64,000 nucleotides of DNA from assembly GCF_022369515.1 (NCBI RefSeq), contig NZ_CP059724.1:5828001-5892000 (forward strand), in the 5' to 3' direction. The stretch comes from Paenibacillus sp. 19GGS1-52. GTDB taxonomy: Bacteria; Bacillota; Bacilli; Paenibacillales; Paenibacillaceae. The translations under genes and the position numbers were made by a program. Below are positions 8,535 through 17,030 of this stretch, piece by piece. Below the pieces are notes generated by a model. It was not told where the DNA came from, did not search any database, and saw only the letters and a list, made by a program, of their open reading frames with translations. The stretch's first letter is position 1. Each line of letters starts with the position of its first letter.

Positions 8535-8634
8535 ACAAAACTTAAGCCCGTGCTTACGAAGTAGTTTTGCGAAGTAATCCATGTAGCGTATGCTACAAAA
8601 CTAAGCCTATGCTTTCGAAGCGAGTTTTATTGCG
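8535..8634 (+). repeat. Two imperfect copies of an AAAACT...AGTTTT stem-loop repeat
   Basis: Copies at 8535-8572 and 8595-8634 share AAAACTxAAGCCxxTGCTTxCGAAGxxAGTTTT. Each can fold through AAAACT/AGTTTT, with an inner AAGC/GCTT pair. A third partial motif (AGCTTCATAAAACTTTTAGG) runs into the RBS of the aldo/keto reductase. Such stem-loops are a recurring intergenic motif in Paenibacillus as I recall; function unknown. Confidence 0.45.
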
Positions 8635-8682
8635 ATGCGTCTCAAGTAGTGAAGCTTCATAAAACTTTTAGGAGGAAACATA

Positions 8683-9672
8683 ATGTACAATGCAAGTGCT
8701 ACTAGATATGACAATATGACATATAACCGCACAGGCAAAAGTGGTTTGCTGCTTCCGGCAATTTCGCTCGGACTATGGCATAACTTCGGCGGAAATGATG
8801 TCTTTGAGAATGGTAGAGCGATGGTCAGAAGAGCCTTTGATCTCGGGATCACCCATTTTGATCTTGCCAACAACTACGGTCCACCCGCAGGTTCTGCGGA
8901 AGAGACTTTCGGGACTATTCTGAACAAGGATCTTACTGCCTACCGCGATGAATTGGTCATCTCCACTAAGGCCGGATATTATATGTGGCCAGGGCCTTAT
9001 GGCGAATGGGGCTCCAAGAAATATCTGGTCTCGAGTCTGGATCAGAGCCTGAAACGGTTGGGACTTGATTATGTCGATATTTTCTACCACCACCGTCCAG
9101 ATCCAAACACACCATTGGAAGAAACGATGGCTGCGCTGGATCTTATTGTCCGTCAAGGTAAGGCTCTTTATGTCGGCATATCCAACTATAAACCCGAAGA
9201 AGCGCGTGAAGCGGCCCAGATCCTGCGCCGGTTAGGAACACCATGCCTTATTCATCAGCCAAACTATTCTATGATGTCGCGTTGGATCGAAGATGGACTT
9301 CAGGATGTATTGGCTGAAGAAGGAATCGGCACCATCGCATTCTCACCGCTGCAAAAAGGTATTCTGACCGATCGTTATCTGAACGGCATCGCTGCCGATT
9401 CCCGTGCTGCCGGACCTAGCGTGTTCCTGTCCGAGAAAGAAATTACTGCAGAGGTTATTGGCAAGGTACAGAAGCTGAATGAGATTGCCGCCGCACGTGG
9501 ACAGAAAATGTCGCAGCTAGCCTTATCGTGGGTACTCCGCGGGGGTAAAGTCACCTCAGCGCTTATCGGGGCCAGCAAAGTAAGCCAGATTGAGGATGCG
9601 GTAGCATCATTGAATGCACCAGAACTTAGTGCAGAAGAGCTGGAACAAATCGAGACTATTTTGCGGGGATAA
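8683..9672 (+). CDS. Aldo/keto reductase, YghZ-like (L-glyceraldehyde 3-phosphate reductase type)
   Basis: 329 residues with an NADPH-dependent (beta/alpha)8 aldo/keto reductase pattern: catalytic Asp/Tyr in FDLANNYGPPAGSAEE (about residues 64-79), Lys in ISTKAGYYMWPGPYGEWGSK, and His in DIFYHHRPDPNTPLEE. The YMWPGPYGEWGSKKYL segment is typical of the YghZ subgroup, which reduces L-glyceraldehyde-3-phosphate and related aldehydes. AGGAGG lies 7 nt before ATG 8683. Monocistronic, ending at the hairpin at 9695. Confidence 0.92.
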   Translation: MYNASATRYDNMTYNRTGKSGLLLPAISLGLWHNFGGNDVFENGRAMVRRAFDLGITHFDLANNYGPPAGSAEETFGTILNKDLTAYRDELVISTKAGYYMWPGPYGEWGSKKYLVSSLDQSLKRLGLDYVDIFYHHRPDPNTPLEETMAALDLIVRQGKALYVGISNYKPEEAREAAQILRRLGTPCLIHQPNYSMMSRWIEDGLQDVLAEEGIGTIAFSPLQKGILTDRYLNGIAADSRAAGPSVFLSEKEITAEVIGKVQKLNEIAAARGQKMSQLALSWVLRGGKVTSALIGASKVSQIEDAVASLNAPELSAEELEQIETILRG

Positions 9673-9694
9673 TTGAAGTATAGACTTAATTAGC

Positions 9695-9760
9695 AAAGAC
9701 GACACATCAGACCGGGTCAGCATTAAGGCTGGCTCAGGTACTTACGTGCCGTCTTTTTTT
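9695..9760. terminator. Terminator between aldo/keto reductase and ZIP transporter
   Basis: AAAGACGACAC pairs with GTGCCGTCTTT (one mismatch) around a long loop with inner pairing (GGGTCAGC/GGCTGGCTC area), followed by seven T. It terminates the plus-strand reductase and, through the leading A run, may also act on the convergent ZIP gene. Confidence 0.65.
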
Positions 9761-9773
9761 CAATTTACTGCCC

Positions 9774-10505
9774 TCACCCAAATCTCTGCGTAATACATAC
9801 CATAATTAGCAATCCCAGAACAAAGGAATAGGTTGAGGGTCGTTCATAGCCATGGCCATGGCTTTCCGGAATCAGCTCCTTATAGACAATGAAGAGCATG
9901 GCCCCTGCAGCAAAGGCTAGGCCGTAGCCCACAATATTCTGTATGGAGCTGGCGGTAAAATAACCGATCACTGCCGCTACTATTTCTATCAAGCCGGTTA
10001 GCGCAGCTAACGTCAGTGCCTTTAGTCTGGATGTCCGGGAATTCATTAGAAAGACGGCCAGAATTAATCCTTCCGGGATGTTTTGCGCACCGATGGCAAT
10101 GGCAACCATAGGTCCCAGATTCCCCTGCTGGCTGGCATAGCTAAAGCCTGTACTCAGTCCTTCCGGAATGTTATGAATAAACAGAGCGATCATCACCAAC
10201 AGCGCCTTCGAATCCATGTCGGTGTAGCCGGGTTTATTCTCCACATCCATATGGGGCAGATTATTCCCAATCAAATCAAGTAGCAGAACACCGGTAATCA
10301 AGCCTAAGAATAAAGCAATAAGACCTGACTCTATAATTGCTTGCGGGATTAATCCGAACATGGAAGCTGACACCATGATGCCTGCTGTGAACGCAACGAG
10401 AACGTCCTTCCATTTCTCCGATAACCTTTTTATGAACAAAATAGGAATCGCGCCAAGCACAGTCGCCATTGCTGATAATAAACTGCCAAGCAGCGCATTT
10501 GCCAA
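9774..10505 (-). CDS. ZIP family metal transporter
   Basis: Membrane protein with the ZIP signatures HNIPEG (TM IV) and AQNIPEG (TM V), which form the metal site, eight hydrophobic segments, and a cytoplasmic-loop/terminal ELIPESHGHG motif rich in His. It imports zinc, iron or manganese. The frame is open to 10580, but TTG 10505 with AAAGGGAG 8 nt upstream gives a 243-residue protein starting at the first membrane helix, a better fit to bacterial ZIPs. It follows a small winged-helix gene by 88 bp on the same strand, which may regulate it. Confidence 0.85.
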   Translation of the reverse strand: MANALLGSLLSAMATVLGAIPILFIKRLSEKWKDVLVAFTAGIMVSASMFGLIPQAIIESGLIALFLGLITGVLLLDLIGNNLPHMDVENKPGYTDMDSKALLVMIALFIHNIPEGLSTGFSYASQQGNLGPMVAIAIGAQNIPEGLILAVFLMNSRTSRLKALTLAALTGLIEIVAAVIGYFTASSIQNIVGYGLAFAAGAMLFIVYKELIPESHGHGYERPSTYSFVLGLLIMVCITQRFG

Positions 10506-10593
10506 GTCTTCAACTCCCTTTGGGACAGGTCTGATAGACCAAGCATATGCTAAAGATCTGAAACCCAGTACCGAAAACACAGTTTATATAAGA

Positions 10594-10845
10594 TCAAGTG
10601 TCTTCAGACTCCTGCTTCAGTATCACGTTTACATCAGGTAGCTGATATCTATAGAAGCTGAATGCACCTTCTCCTTTTTTCTCCAGTATATTTATTTTAC
10701 ATAGTATAGAAAGAACCTCTTCTAGTTGGCCTACGGACCTGCCTAGCTTCAGGGATAAGCCTTCAATGCTCTCGAAAGCACCTGAATTCTGTTGGAAGAA
10801 TTGTGTGCATTTCATTTGCAATAAGATATGTATTTTCCCCTTCAT
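10594..10845 (-). CDS. Small winged-helix-like protein, possible regulator
   Basis: 83 residues; not matched to a named family. The arrangement QQNSGAFESIEGLSLKLGRS (about residues 19-38), VGQLEEVLSILCKINILEKK and the final strand SFYRYQLP resembles a compact winged helix such as found in ArsR/MarR-like or FaeA-like proteins. AAGGGGAG precedes ATG 10845. It is immediately upstream of the ZIP transporter gene on the same strand, so a metal-linked regulatory role is possible but inferred only from position. Confidence 0.6.
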   Translation of the reverse strand: MKGKIHILLQMKCTQFFQQNSGAFESIEGLSLKLGRSVGQLEEVLSILCKINILEKKGEGAFSFYRYQLPDVNVILKQESEDT

Positions 10846-10878
10846 ATTCTCCCCTTCTTTGCTATAGTCGTTTTCTAT

Positions 10879-10895
10879 TAATCCTATTATAATCC
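10879..10895 (-). promoter_or_regulatory. GGATTA direct repeat overlapping a TATAAT box
   Basis: On the minus strand GGATTA occurs twice with an 11-bp period (complements TAATCC at 10879-10884 and 10890-10895), and TATAAT lies between them, 35-50 bp before the winged-helix gene. Possible -10 box with an operator; the evidence is only the spacing. Confidence 0.25.
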
Positions 10896-10974
10896 GTTTA
10901 TATTAGCTAAGAAATCCCCGTATAGTCTTAATTATATTTCAAGTAAAACAATATGTAATAAGTAACTATTACTA

Positions 10975-11012
10975 CAAAAAAAATAAAACAACTCCTACGA
11001 GCTGTTTTATTG
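10975..11012 (-). terminator. Terminator overlapping the stop codon of the LuxR gene
   Basis: Minus strand AATAAAACAGCTC pairs with AGTTGTTTTATT, followed by eight T. The stem includes the last codon and stop of the gene ending at 11007. Confidence 0.75.
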
Positions 11013-13127
11013 TATACCGTATATTTGTTTGTAAAGTGCCGCGGTCGCTTTATTTCTATCCTTTATATCTAATTTTTGGAATATACTACTGATATGGTTT
11101 TTAACTGTATGTTCACTTATAAATAACTTCATCGCTATTTCCCTATTTCCATATCCTTTTGCAACCAGTCGAAGAACCTCATTTTCCCTTTTGGACAATT
11201 GCTCCATATTCTCTTTCACTTTATGGTTAGCTGCTTCATCTTCTTTCTCTTTAATAGAAAAGTCAGCTTCCAGAAAGATAGCTTTCTGATTATATTTGTC
11301 AAAAGCATGGATTAAAGCATTTGAATATCCCGACTTGGAATCCGTTTGTGATTCATCATCCTTTTGTTGTATGTAGGTAAGCGCCAATACTTGTCCAACT
11401 ATAGAAACAGGAATGGCCCCTCCTTTGTTCCATATTTGGAATTCCTCAATGATACCTATAGTATCCTTCGCAAAAGAATGAGAAATGAGTATTTCTGTAT
11501 CATAAAAAAGGATAGGACAGATTAATAAGGCCTGATGCTGCTCATCTTCTGTTAACGGTAACTGTGGCAATATGTCTGATAGATCCTTCTCCAGCACTTG
11601 TAATTCCTTAAATAATTCAGGATTCCACTGCTGTAGCGCACTTTGCAGCAACTTAATACGAGCAAGTTCTTCCAGTTCATTAATCATTAACTTTTGAATC
11701 AGCAACGTGTACAGCAGCCTGAAGGCATCTGCATAATAACTTGCTAGCCCATATTTATCGCGCATAACCTCAACACATAATACTGAAACCAAAGAATTAT
11801 TGTACATAATAGGAACTTCAAGAACCGCGCGTCCTTGCTCCCAATGACATACTTGTTCTTCTCCAGTCGAAGTGACTTCCTCATCAAAATATTTACTGAT
11901 TAGCTTTGAGGTTACGTCATGTAATTCCGGTTGTTGAATACCCCGAGACAGAAAATGCAGCTTGCCTGTTCTAAACTTATCACGGTATAACAAACAAACC
12001 AATGTAGTTTCCGTTATATTTAAAGTTGCGTCCAGCAGCAGATAGAAGAGCTGTTTCACTTGATTCGTTTCCTTAATACTTTTGAACAACTCAAATACAA
12101 TGGTCATTAAAGCATTCATTTCACTATGTTCGGCTCTTAATCGTGTATTCGATAAGTGCAGTTGCAATAAATCCGCGCTTATCTTAATAAATGGCTGAGA
12201 CTGAAGCTCCGGAAGATAGGAATACATCCCGCCAAAATACACACCATCCACAGCAGATTCATTAAAAATGGGATAGCAGAATAACTGCTTAATGGGCAGA
12301 TTGAGCTTTTTGAAAAAATCATTCCTTGGATCTTTGTCTGTATGCCTCCAAATTTCACATTTAGAGGTTGCAGCAACTTTTCCCAGAATCCCCTCCCCTG
12401 GAAGAAATTTATGCTCTCTAAGGGCCTCACTCTGTTTACCACTGGTATAAAGGATTTGGAAAGAATCATCTTTATTTTTAATGGCGTACGCTAAAAAGTC
12501 GACTTCAGGCAAAAAATCATGAAGACTTTCAAGAAATTCAGCCTGTGCATTTCTCTGCGTATGCATGTCCCCCAGGATCTGATTCAATTGCCCCAGATGC
12601 TTCTCCCGCTTCTCTACTTCCATTTGGCTAGTTAATATAGTAGTCAACAGACTTGAGTACATATCAAAATAATGAATAACTTGTCGAACCTCATCAGGAG
12701 ATTTCTGTATCATTTCACCGTACACTTTAAATGGCCTGTCATTCACATCAACAGTTACAGCTTCTTCAGTAAAAAATCCAGACCAAATATAGTAATCCGG
12801 ATAATCTGCTAGTGTCACCGGATAAAGCATCAGCTTTGTACCAAAAAAGGCAGTAGACTGTCCTTCAATGACTCGTGGACTCTTCGAAGCTCCGTAAGTC
12901 AATATTGTCCTTTTCATATATTCTTTAATCTCATAGTGCTGAGTAACATGATCTGTGATGGGATCTATAATGGTTGGCGGTATAATACACTCCCCATCTA
13001 TATTGGTGATGAATATCGATAACTGTACTTTGTTTGATAATCCATCCTGAATTATCCCAAACCCATCCATACAGTGTTTCATAGCTCTAACCCGCCCATC
13101 TGGTTGTAATATACTTTCTCTTACCAT
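11007..13127 (-). CDS. LuxR-type regulator with N-terminal sensor and GAF-like domains
   Basis: 706 residues. Residues about 20-170 form an alpha/beta sensor resembling a divergent PocR-like domain (VQLSIFITNIDGECIIPP; MLYPVTLADYPDYYIWSGFF). A short coiled segment (about 170-195) follows, then two GAF-like regions (about 205-340, with LPGEGILGKVAA; about 350-500). A C-terminal LuxR HTH (about 640-700) has LSKRENEVLRLVAKGYGNRE and HTVKNHISSIFQKL. No receiver Asp domain is present. It is the last gene of a coupled operon, starting 1 nt after the RsbW-like gene. ATG 13127 has a poor RBS; an ATG 15 codons further is an alternative. Likely a ligand-responsive DNA-binding output of the chemoreceptor/ATPase module. 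Confidence 0.82.
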   Translation of the reverse strand: MVRESILQPDGRVRAMKHCMDGFGIIQDGLSNKVQLSIFITNIDGECIIPPTIIDPITDHVTQHYEIKEYMKRTILTYGASKSPRVIEGQSTAFFGTKLMLYPVTLADYPDYYIWSGFFTEEAVTVDVNDRPFKVYGEMIQKSPDEVRQVIHYFDMYSSLLTTILTSQMEVEKREKHLGQLNQILGDMHTQRNAQAEFLESLHDFLPEVDFLAYAIKNKDDSFQILYTSGKQSEALREHKFLPGEGILGKVAATSKCEIWRHTDKDPRNDFFKKLNLPIKQLFCYPIFNESAVDGVYFGGMYSYLPELQSQPFIKISADLLQLHLSNTRLRAEHSEMNALMTIVFELFKSIKETNQVKQLFYLLLDATLNITETTLVCLLYRDKFRTGKLHFLSRGIQQPELHDVTSKLISKYFDEEVTSTGEEQVCHWEQGRAVLEVPIMYNNSLVSVLCVEVMRDKYGLASYYADAFRLLYTLLIQKLMINELEELARIKLLQSALQQWNPELFKELQVLEKDLSDILPQLPLTEDEQHQALLICPILFYDTEILISHSFAKDTIGIIEEFQIWNKGGAIPVSIVGQVLALTYIQQKDDESQTDSKSGYSNALIHAFDKYNQKAIFLEADFSIKEKEDEAANHKVKENMEQLSKRENEVLRLVAKGYGNREIAMKLFISEHTVKNHISSIFQKLDIKDRNKATAALYKQIYGIQ

Positions 13128-13128
13128 T

Positions 13129-13542
13129 TCAGTTTGTTATTGATAATATTTTTCTTCTTTTTGTAATAATCAAGGAAGTAACGCTTCCTCGCTGTTCAAC
13201 TTTCATACTATCACATAAATTCCTAATAATGTATAATCCACGACCTCTAGAAGCTTCTGTCTGCAATTCTATGTCTGAATTTATACTGTACGGAGAGCCT
13301 ATCTGACTGATCATCAGATCCATTCCGTCTTTATATAGCTCCCATTTAAGCCAGAAAGTACTATACATTCTCCCATGATCTACCACATTCATACAGGCTT
13401 CTTCAGTCATCAGCTTGAGAAAGATGGTTTCCTTGGAATCGAATCCTATATCCTCTGCATAAGAGCCCGTCAAGTCCATCGCTAATTCAATATCTGTTTT
13501 TCCTCTTAGCAGCAAGCAATGTTCCGCGCTCGTAGTCATCAT
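13129..13542 (-). CDS. RsbW-like HATPase (anti-sigma factor/serine kinase family)
   Basis: 137 residues of the GHKL HATPase_c_2 type. The N-box is visible in LKLMTEEACMNVVDHG (about residues 42-57) and the G-box in ASRGRGLYIIRNLCDSMKVE (about 96-115). RsbW/SpoIIAB relatives bind sigma factors or phosphorylate STAS partners. No STAS or sigma gene is adjacent; its neighbours are a chemoreceptor (overlap of 4 nt, ATGA type) and a LuxR regulator (1-nt gap). It may therefore act on an unlinked partner or on the LuxR protein. AGAGGA precedes the start. Confidence 0.82.
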   Translation of the reverse strand: MMTTSAEHCLLLRGKTDIELAMDLTGSYAEDIGFDSKETIFLKLMTEEACMNVVDHGRMYSTFWLKWELYKDGMDLMISQIGSPYSINSDIELQTEASRGRGLYIIRNLCDSMKVEQRGSVTSLIITKRRKILSITN

Positions 13543-15146
13543 AGTTTGTCCTCTTTCTGGTCATCTTCATTCGAGTTTATCCGATACTTACTAGACATAT
13601 CCTTCAAGCTAAACGACATATGGGTGAGATGACCCACTAAGGTAGACGTTTTAGTAATATGAGACTGGTTCTCTTCCGCTAGCCTAGAAATTTGATTCAC
13701 TGAAGCCATCACTTCCTTGGTATGAACCTCCTGTTCATCACTTGCTTGCAGGATATCAGCAATACGATTTCCCATATCACCAATGGCATGAAGAATCCGC
13801 TGGAATACTTGTTCCGCCTCCATATTCTGCTCAACACCGACCTTGATCGCCTCTTCAGCATGCCGCATATATTCATTCACCCCAAGAATCAAAGCATTGA
13901 TAACTTGTGTAGATTGAGAGGTTCTATCCGCAAGCTTCTGAATTTCCTCGGCTACAACAGCAAACCCTCTTCCTGAATCTCCTGCTCTAGCGGCTTCAAT
14001 AGCTGCATTAAGCGCCAAAAGGTTAGTTTGACTGGAAATATCACTAATAATCGAAACAGTGTCGGAAATTTTCGCAGTATTTACAATGAGCTCATTAGTC
14101 GTAGACCGGATATGGAACATACTTTCTCTAGAGCTATTCACTACTATTCCACCTTGCTTCCCCAGGTGAACTGCTTCTTCTGATGAAGCACTAGCCATGG
14201 AGGCAAATTTGACTACGGATTGAACTCCCTGCTCCATTACATACATTTTATTGGATACTTGAAGCACGGAATCAAATTGACCTGATGATCCTTGCGTCAG
14301 ATATTCAAAGGCTTGATTGATTTGTTTACTATGAGAATCCAACTGGCCGGCATGCTGAGATATTTCATGAATATCCTTAGTTAGGCTCAAGACCAAATAG
14401 CGGTACGATTCCCAGAGTTCTCCCAAATCATCCTTTCTGGTAGTAGCTTCTATATTCTCCGTCAGATCTCCCGTTGCGACCTTTTTCATTAACTGGGTGA
14501 GATCCTTGATTGGCTTAGTTAATCGCTTAGCCATGATCCAACCCACTAAACCTGCAAGGATCGGAAAGATTCCTCCAATCTTAAAGGTAAAAGCCAGCAT
14601 TTCCTTGGTACGCTGCGTAATAATGTTGGCATCAAACTCTACCATCATTAATCCAACAATCTGGGAATCTGCGGTCATGATGGGGGCATAACCAGCTTTT
14701 CGTTTGAGGCCATTGTAATTATAGAGTTCCGAATAAACGGGGTGATGCATCTGAATAAGACTATCACGCAGGGATGCAGCTATAGGCACGGTGTCTCCCG
14801 TCTTTATTCCACTTTCTCTCATGCGACTATCTGCAACCAGGATTGTTCCATCAACAGTTATAATAGCTGCATCTAGAAAAATAGGTTTATGGTCCACAAT
14901 GCCATCCACCTTAGCCTGCAGAGTGGGAAGTACTGTAGTATCCCCTTTAGCAAGTTGCAGAAGTTGGTTGGGATCAATCAATGTAGTCGTAATATTGGCG
15001 CACCCGACCAATTCTTCACCGGCAGCTTTATCAATCTGGTTGTAATTCACATAATAGCCAGCGGTCAAGATGGACATCACACTAAAGAGGACAAGTGAAA
15101 TTGATAACAGAGACAGTTTGCCCGTAATGCCTAATCTAAGCTTCAT
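13539..15146 (-). CDS. Methyl-accepting chemotaxis protein
   Basis: 535 residues from ATG 15146 (AGGGGG upstream; the open frame reaches 15179). TM1 (about residues 8-30), an extracytoplasmic Cache-like sensor (about 30-180; FLDAAIITVDGTILVADSR), TM2 (about 185-207), a HAMP domain (KRLTKPIKDLTQLMKKVATG) and a cytoplasmic signalling domain whose hairpin tip reads ISSQTNLLALNAAIEAARAG. The tip sequence is typical of CheA-coupling receptors. The start lies inside the end of fapA (11-nt overlap) and the stop overlaps the RsbW-like start, so translation is coupled. An MCP in an operon with a LuxR output suggests a non-flagellar signalling role, but flagellar taxis is not excluded. Confidence 0.9.
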   Translation of the reverse strand: MKLRLGITGKLSLLSISLVLFSVMSILTAGYYVNYNQIDKAAGEELVGCANITTTLIDPNQLLQLAKGDTTVLPTLQAKVDGIVDHKPIFLDAAIITVDGTILVADSRMRESGIKTGDTVPIAASLRDSLIQMHHPVYSELYNYNGLKRKAGYAPIMTADSQIVGLMMVEFDANIITQRTKEMLAFTFKIGGIFPILAGLVGWIMAKRLTKPIKDLTQLMKKVATGDLTENIEATTRKDDLGELWESYRYLVLSLTKDIHEISQHAGQLDSHSKQINQAFEYLTQGSSGQFDSVLQVSNKMYVMEQGVQSVVKFASMASASSEEAVHLGKQGGIVVNSSRESMFHIRSTTNELIVNTAKISDTVSIISDISSQTNLLALNAAIEAARAGDSGRGFAVVAEEIQKLADRTSQSTQVINALILGVNEYMRHAEEAIKVGVEQNMEAEQVFQRILHAIGDMGNRIADILQASDEQEVHTKEVMASVNQISRLAEENQSHITKTSTLVGHLTHMSFSLKDMSSKYRINSNEDDQKEDKL

Positions 15147-16722
15147 ACAGCGCCCCCTTAATATGGATCTCATCACCATGACTCTTCCCGCTTGGGATAA
15201 GGTAGGCTATCCCCTGCTCTGTCTGAACTTTACAGTGAATTGTGCCTTTTCCTGTTACTTCAATCTTGCCTCCTGTATAGATCTCAGAATAAGAAGCAGA
15301 AGCAAAGCTAATATCACACGGTTGGGTAGACAATGCTTCGACCCGTTCCACTGCAGTTTGGAGATATATACTAATTCCTTTCATCTGTCCTTCATCTTTT
15401 TGCAGGGCGATTCGTTCTTCATTCATAAACGCACTTAAGCGAATTTTTAAGATTTGTATATATTCAGGCAATCCAGTTTTCACTTTGTCCAATTTTTGCA
15501 GGAATTCAGTTACCTCTTCAAAAAACTTCTTATGTTTTACTTGAATGAGAATATTTAAAAGTGTGCCATATCCGTACCCTTTGTTATTGGCCATTTCACT
15601 AAATTTCTGCATAGCTATGATCAGGGTTTCAAAGGATTTATTCAGTTGAAAAAGTTCTTTGTAAAACATACTAGCGAGCATAGAGGGCTTGCCCGCACTT
15701 AATGTCGTGTTCAGAACTGTACCGGTGATTGAAATACTGCCTGCAGCAATTATTGAACCTTTAAATACATTTCCTTTCACCATTACTTTGCCCAATGCTT
15801 CAACATGCACACCGTCATGAACGTCGCCATGAATAGTTATATCTCCGGTAAAATAGATGTTTCCCTTTTCATAAGTGGCATCCCCATAATGTTCATATAC
15901 GGCTATAATCCTCAATAAATAACTATTCTTATTGGTTACTAGTATCGGTCTTCCAGGTATCAGTGCGTACCAAACATTAGATCTGAATTCAACCGAAGGG
16001 TCAAAGGGGATCTGGATATCCTTAACCGGTTCTGATCCTATAGAATTCCCCTTAAGGTTCATCCCAGGTTCACCTGGTTCAGAAGGATGATACACAGCAA
16101 TTTTTGTCCCTTTGTCCACAGTAGGAATTACCAGCTCAGATGTAAAATCAACTACACCATTGTTCTCATTGACACCTCTATGAAAGGTTTCATCCGAAAA
16201 GAAGGTTTCGATCCAAGCGTCAGAACCCTTTGTGCTCGCTATACCTTTACCTATTAGTATTTCTTTACCCGTGGGCAATTCCAGCTCCTGTTTCAATACA
16301 TCCTTATTCACAAACTGGGGTGCAACACCTATCTGTTCAATTCTATCCATAAGCCCTTCTAGCGCTAATCTCCTCTTGAGATCGGGTTTATAAGCAATCC
16401 CTACAGAAATATTATCATTTTGGAGTCTAACAGCGGGAACTGCTTCTAGTTCAAACTTATGATGTATGAGTATATACAACTCCATGTCCTGCGCTCTTAG
16501 GCTTAACGTGTAGCCAGAGTTTTGCTCCCCTATGTATGTCCATATCACATTATCTTTTGAAGAGACTCTCATTCTTTCTGTCAAAGTAACTTCGTTTATA
16601 CTAATAACGAAGTCTTTAAAGGGAGGATCGATGCTATAGGCTTGATTGGAGGCAATCTTAATATTATTGCCCTGAATACTGACAATACCCAATAGTTGTT
16701 CTCCTTCTAAAGAGTAGCCCAC
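15136..16722 (-). CDS. FapA family protein (DUF342, flagellar assembly protein A)
   Basis: About 528 residues. The central beta-helical DUF342 polymer-like region (about residues 235-330: TGDITIHGDVHDGVHVEALG, VMVKGNVFKGSIIAAGSISI) is followed by a helical coiled region (about 340-450) and a short beta end. The family includes FapA of Vibrio and relatives linked to flagella, c-di-GMP or cell-shape proteins; its biochemistry is poorly known. The frame is open from GTG 16743, but AAAGAGGTGA best serves GTG 16722. It is the first gene of the four-gene operon and overlaps the MCP start. Confidence 0.82.
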   Translation of the reverse strand: MGYSLEGEQLLGIVSIQGNNIKIASNQAYSIDPPFKDFVISINEVTLTERMRVSSKDNVIWTYIGEQNSGYTLSLRAQDMELYILIHHKFELEAVPAVRLQNDNISVGIAYKPDLKRRLALEGLMDRIEQIGVAPQFVNKDVLKQELELPTGKEILIGKGIASTKGSDAWIETFFSDETFHRGVNENNGVVDFTSELVIPTVDKGTKIAVYHPSEPGEPGMNLKGNSIGSEPVKDIQIPFDPSVEFRSNVWYALIPGRPILVTNKNSYLLRIIAVYEHYGDATYEKGNIYFTGDITIHGDVHDGVHVEALGKVMVKGNVFKGSIIAAGSISITGTVLNTTLSAGKPSMLASMFYKELFQLNKSFETLIIAMQKFSEMANNKGYGYGTLLNILIQVKHKKFFEEVTEFLQKLDKVKTGLPEYIQILKIRLSAFMNEERIALQKDEGQMKGISIYLQTAVERVEALSTQPCDISFASASYSEIYTGGKIEVTGKGTIHCKVQTEQGIAYLIPSGKSHGDEIHIKGALYEA

Positions 16723-16814
16723 AATAATCACCTCTTTGTTCACAGTAAGGCTATTTTAATCATAAATTATATACAAATTATGATTAGAATATATATACAT
16801 ATATATAATTTCAC

Positions 16815-17004
16815 TTACAATCGGGCTAATTCCAGAAAATCCATATTTCTCTTTTCATGGAATCTACTTTGCCCCTTGTTTTTGGTGTGATACATAGCGA
16901 TATCAGCATTACTAATTAATGACTCTGCATCCTCGCAACATAATCCCTAGAACTGAACAGTTCTCTGTGGAATCATCAATGATTAAGATCCTTTTCAATA
17001 TCAT
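16815..17004 (-). pseudogene. Remnant of a response regulator-GGDEF gene (internal deletion)
   Basis: From ATG 17004 the minus strand encodes the start of a receiver domain (MILKRILIIDDSTENCSVLG) that stops after 30 codons. In another frame the same stretch then gives the end of a GGDEF domain (LISNADIAMYHTKNKGQSRF) ending at 16815. The LIxNADxAMYxxKxxG motif is the classical C-terminal GGDEF signature. The middle of the gene (most of REC and GGDEF) is missing. It lies between the histidine kinase stop (17031) and fapA, so the original operon probably included a c-di-GMP output. Confidence 0.75.
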
Positions 17005-17030
17005 ATTTAACCAGCCCCCCCACTAGTAAA

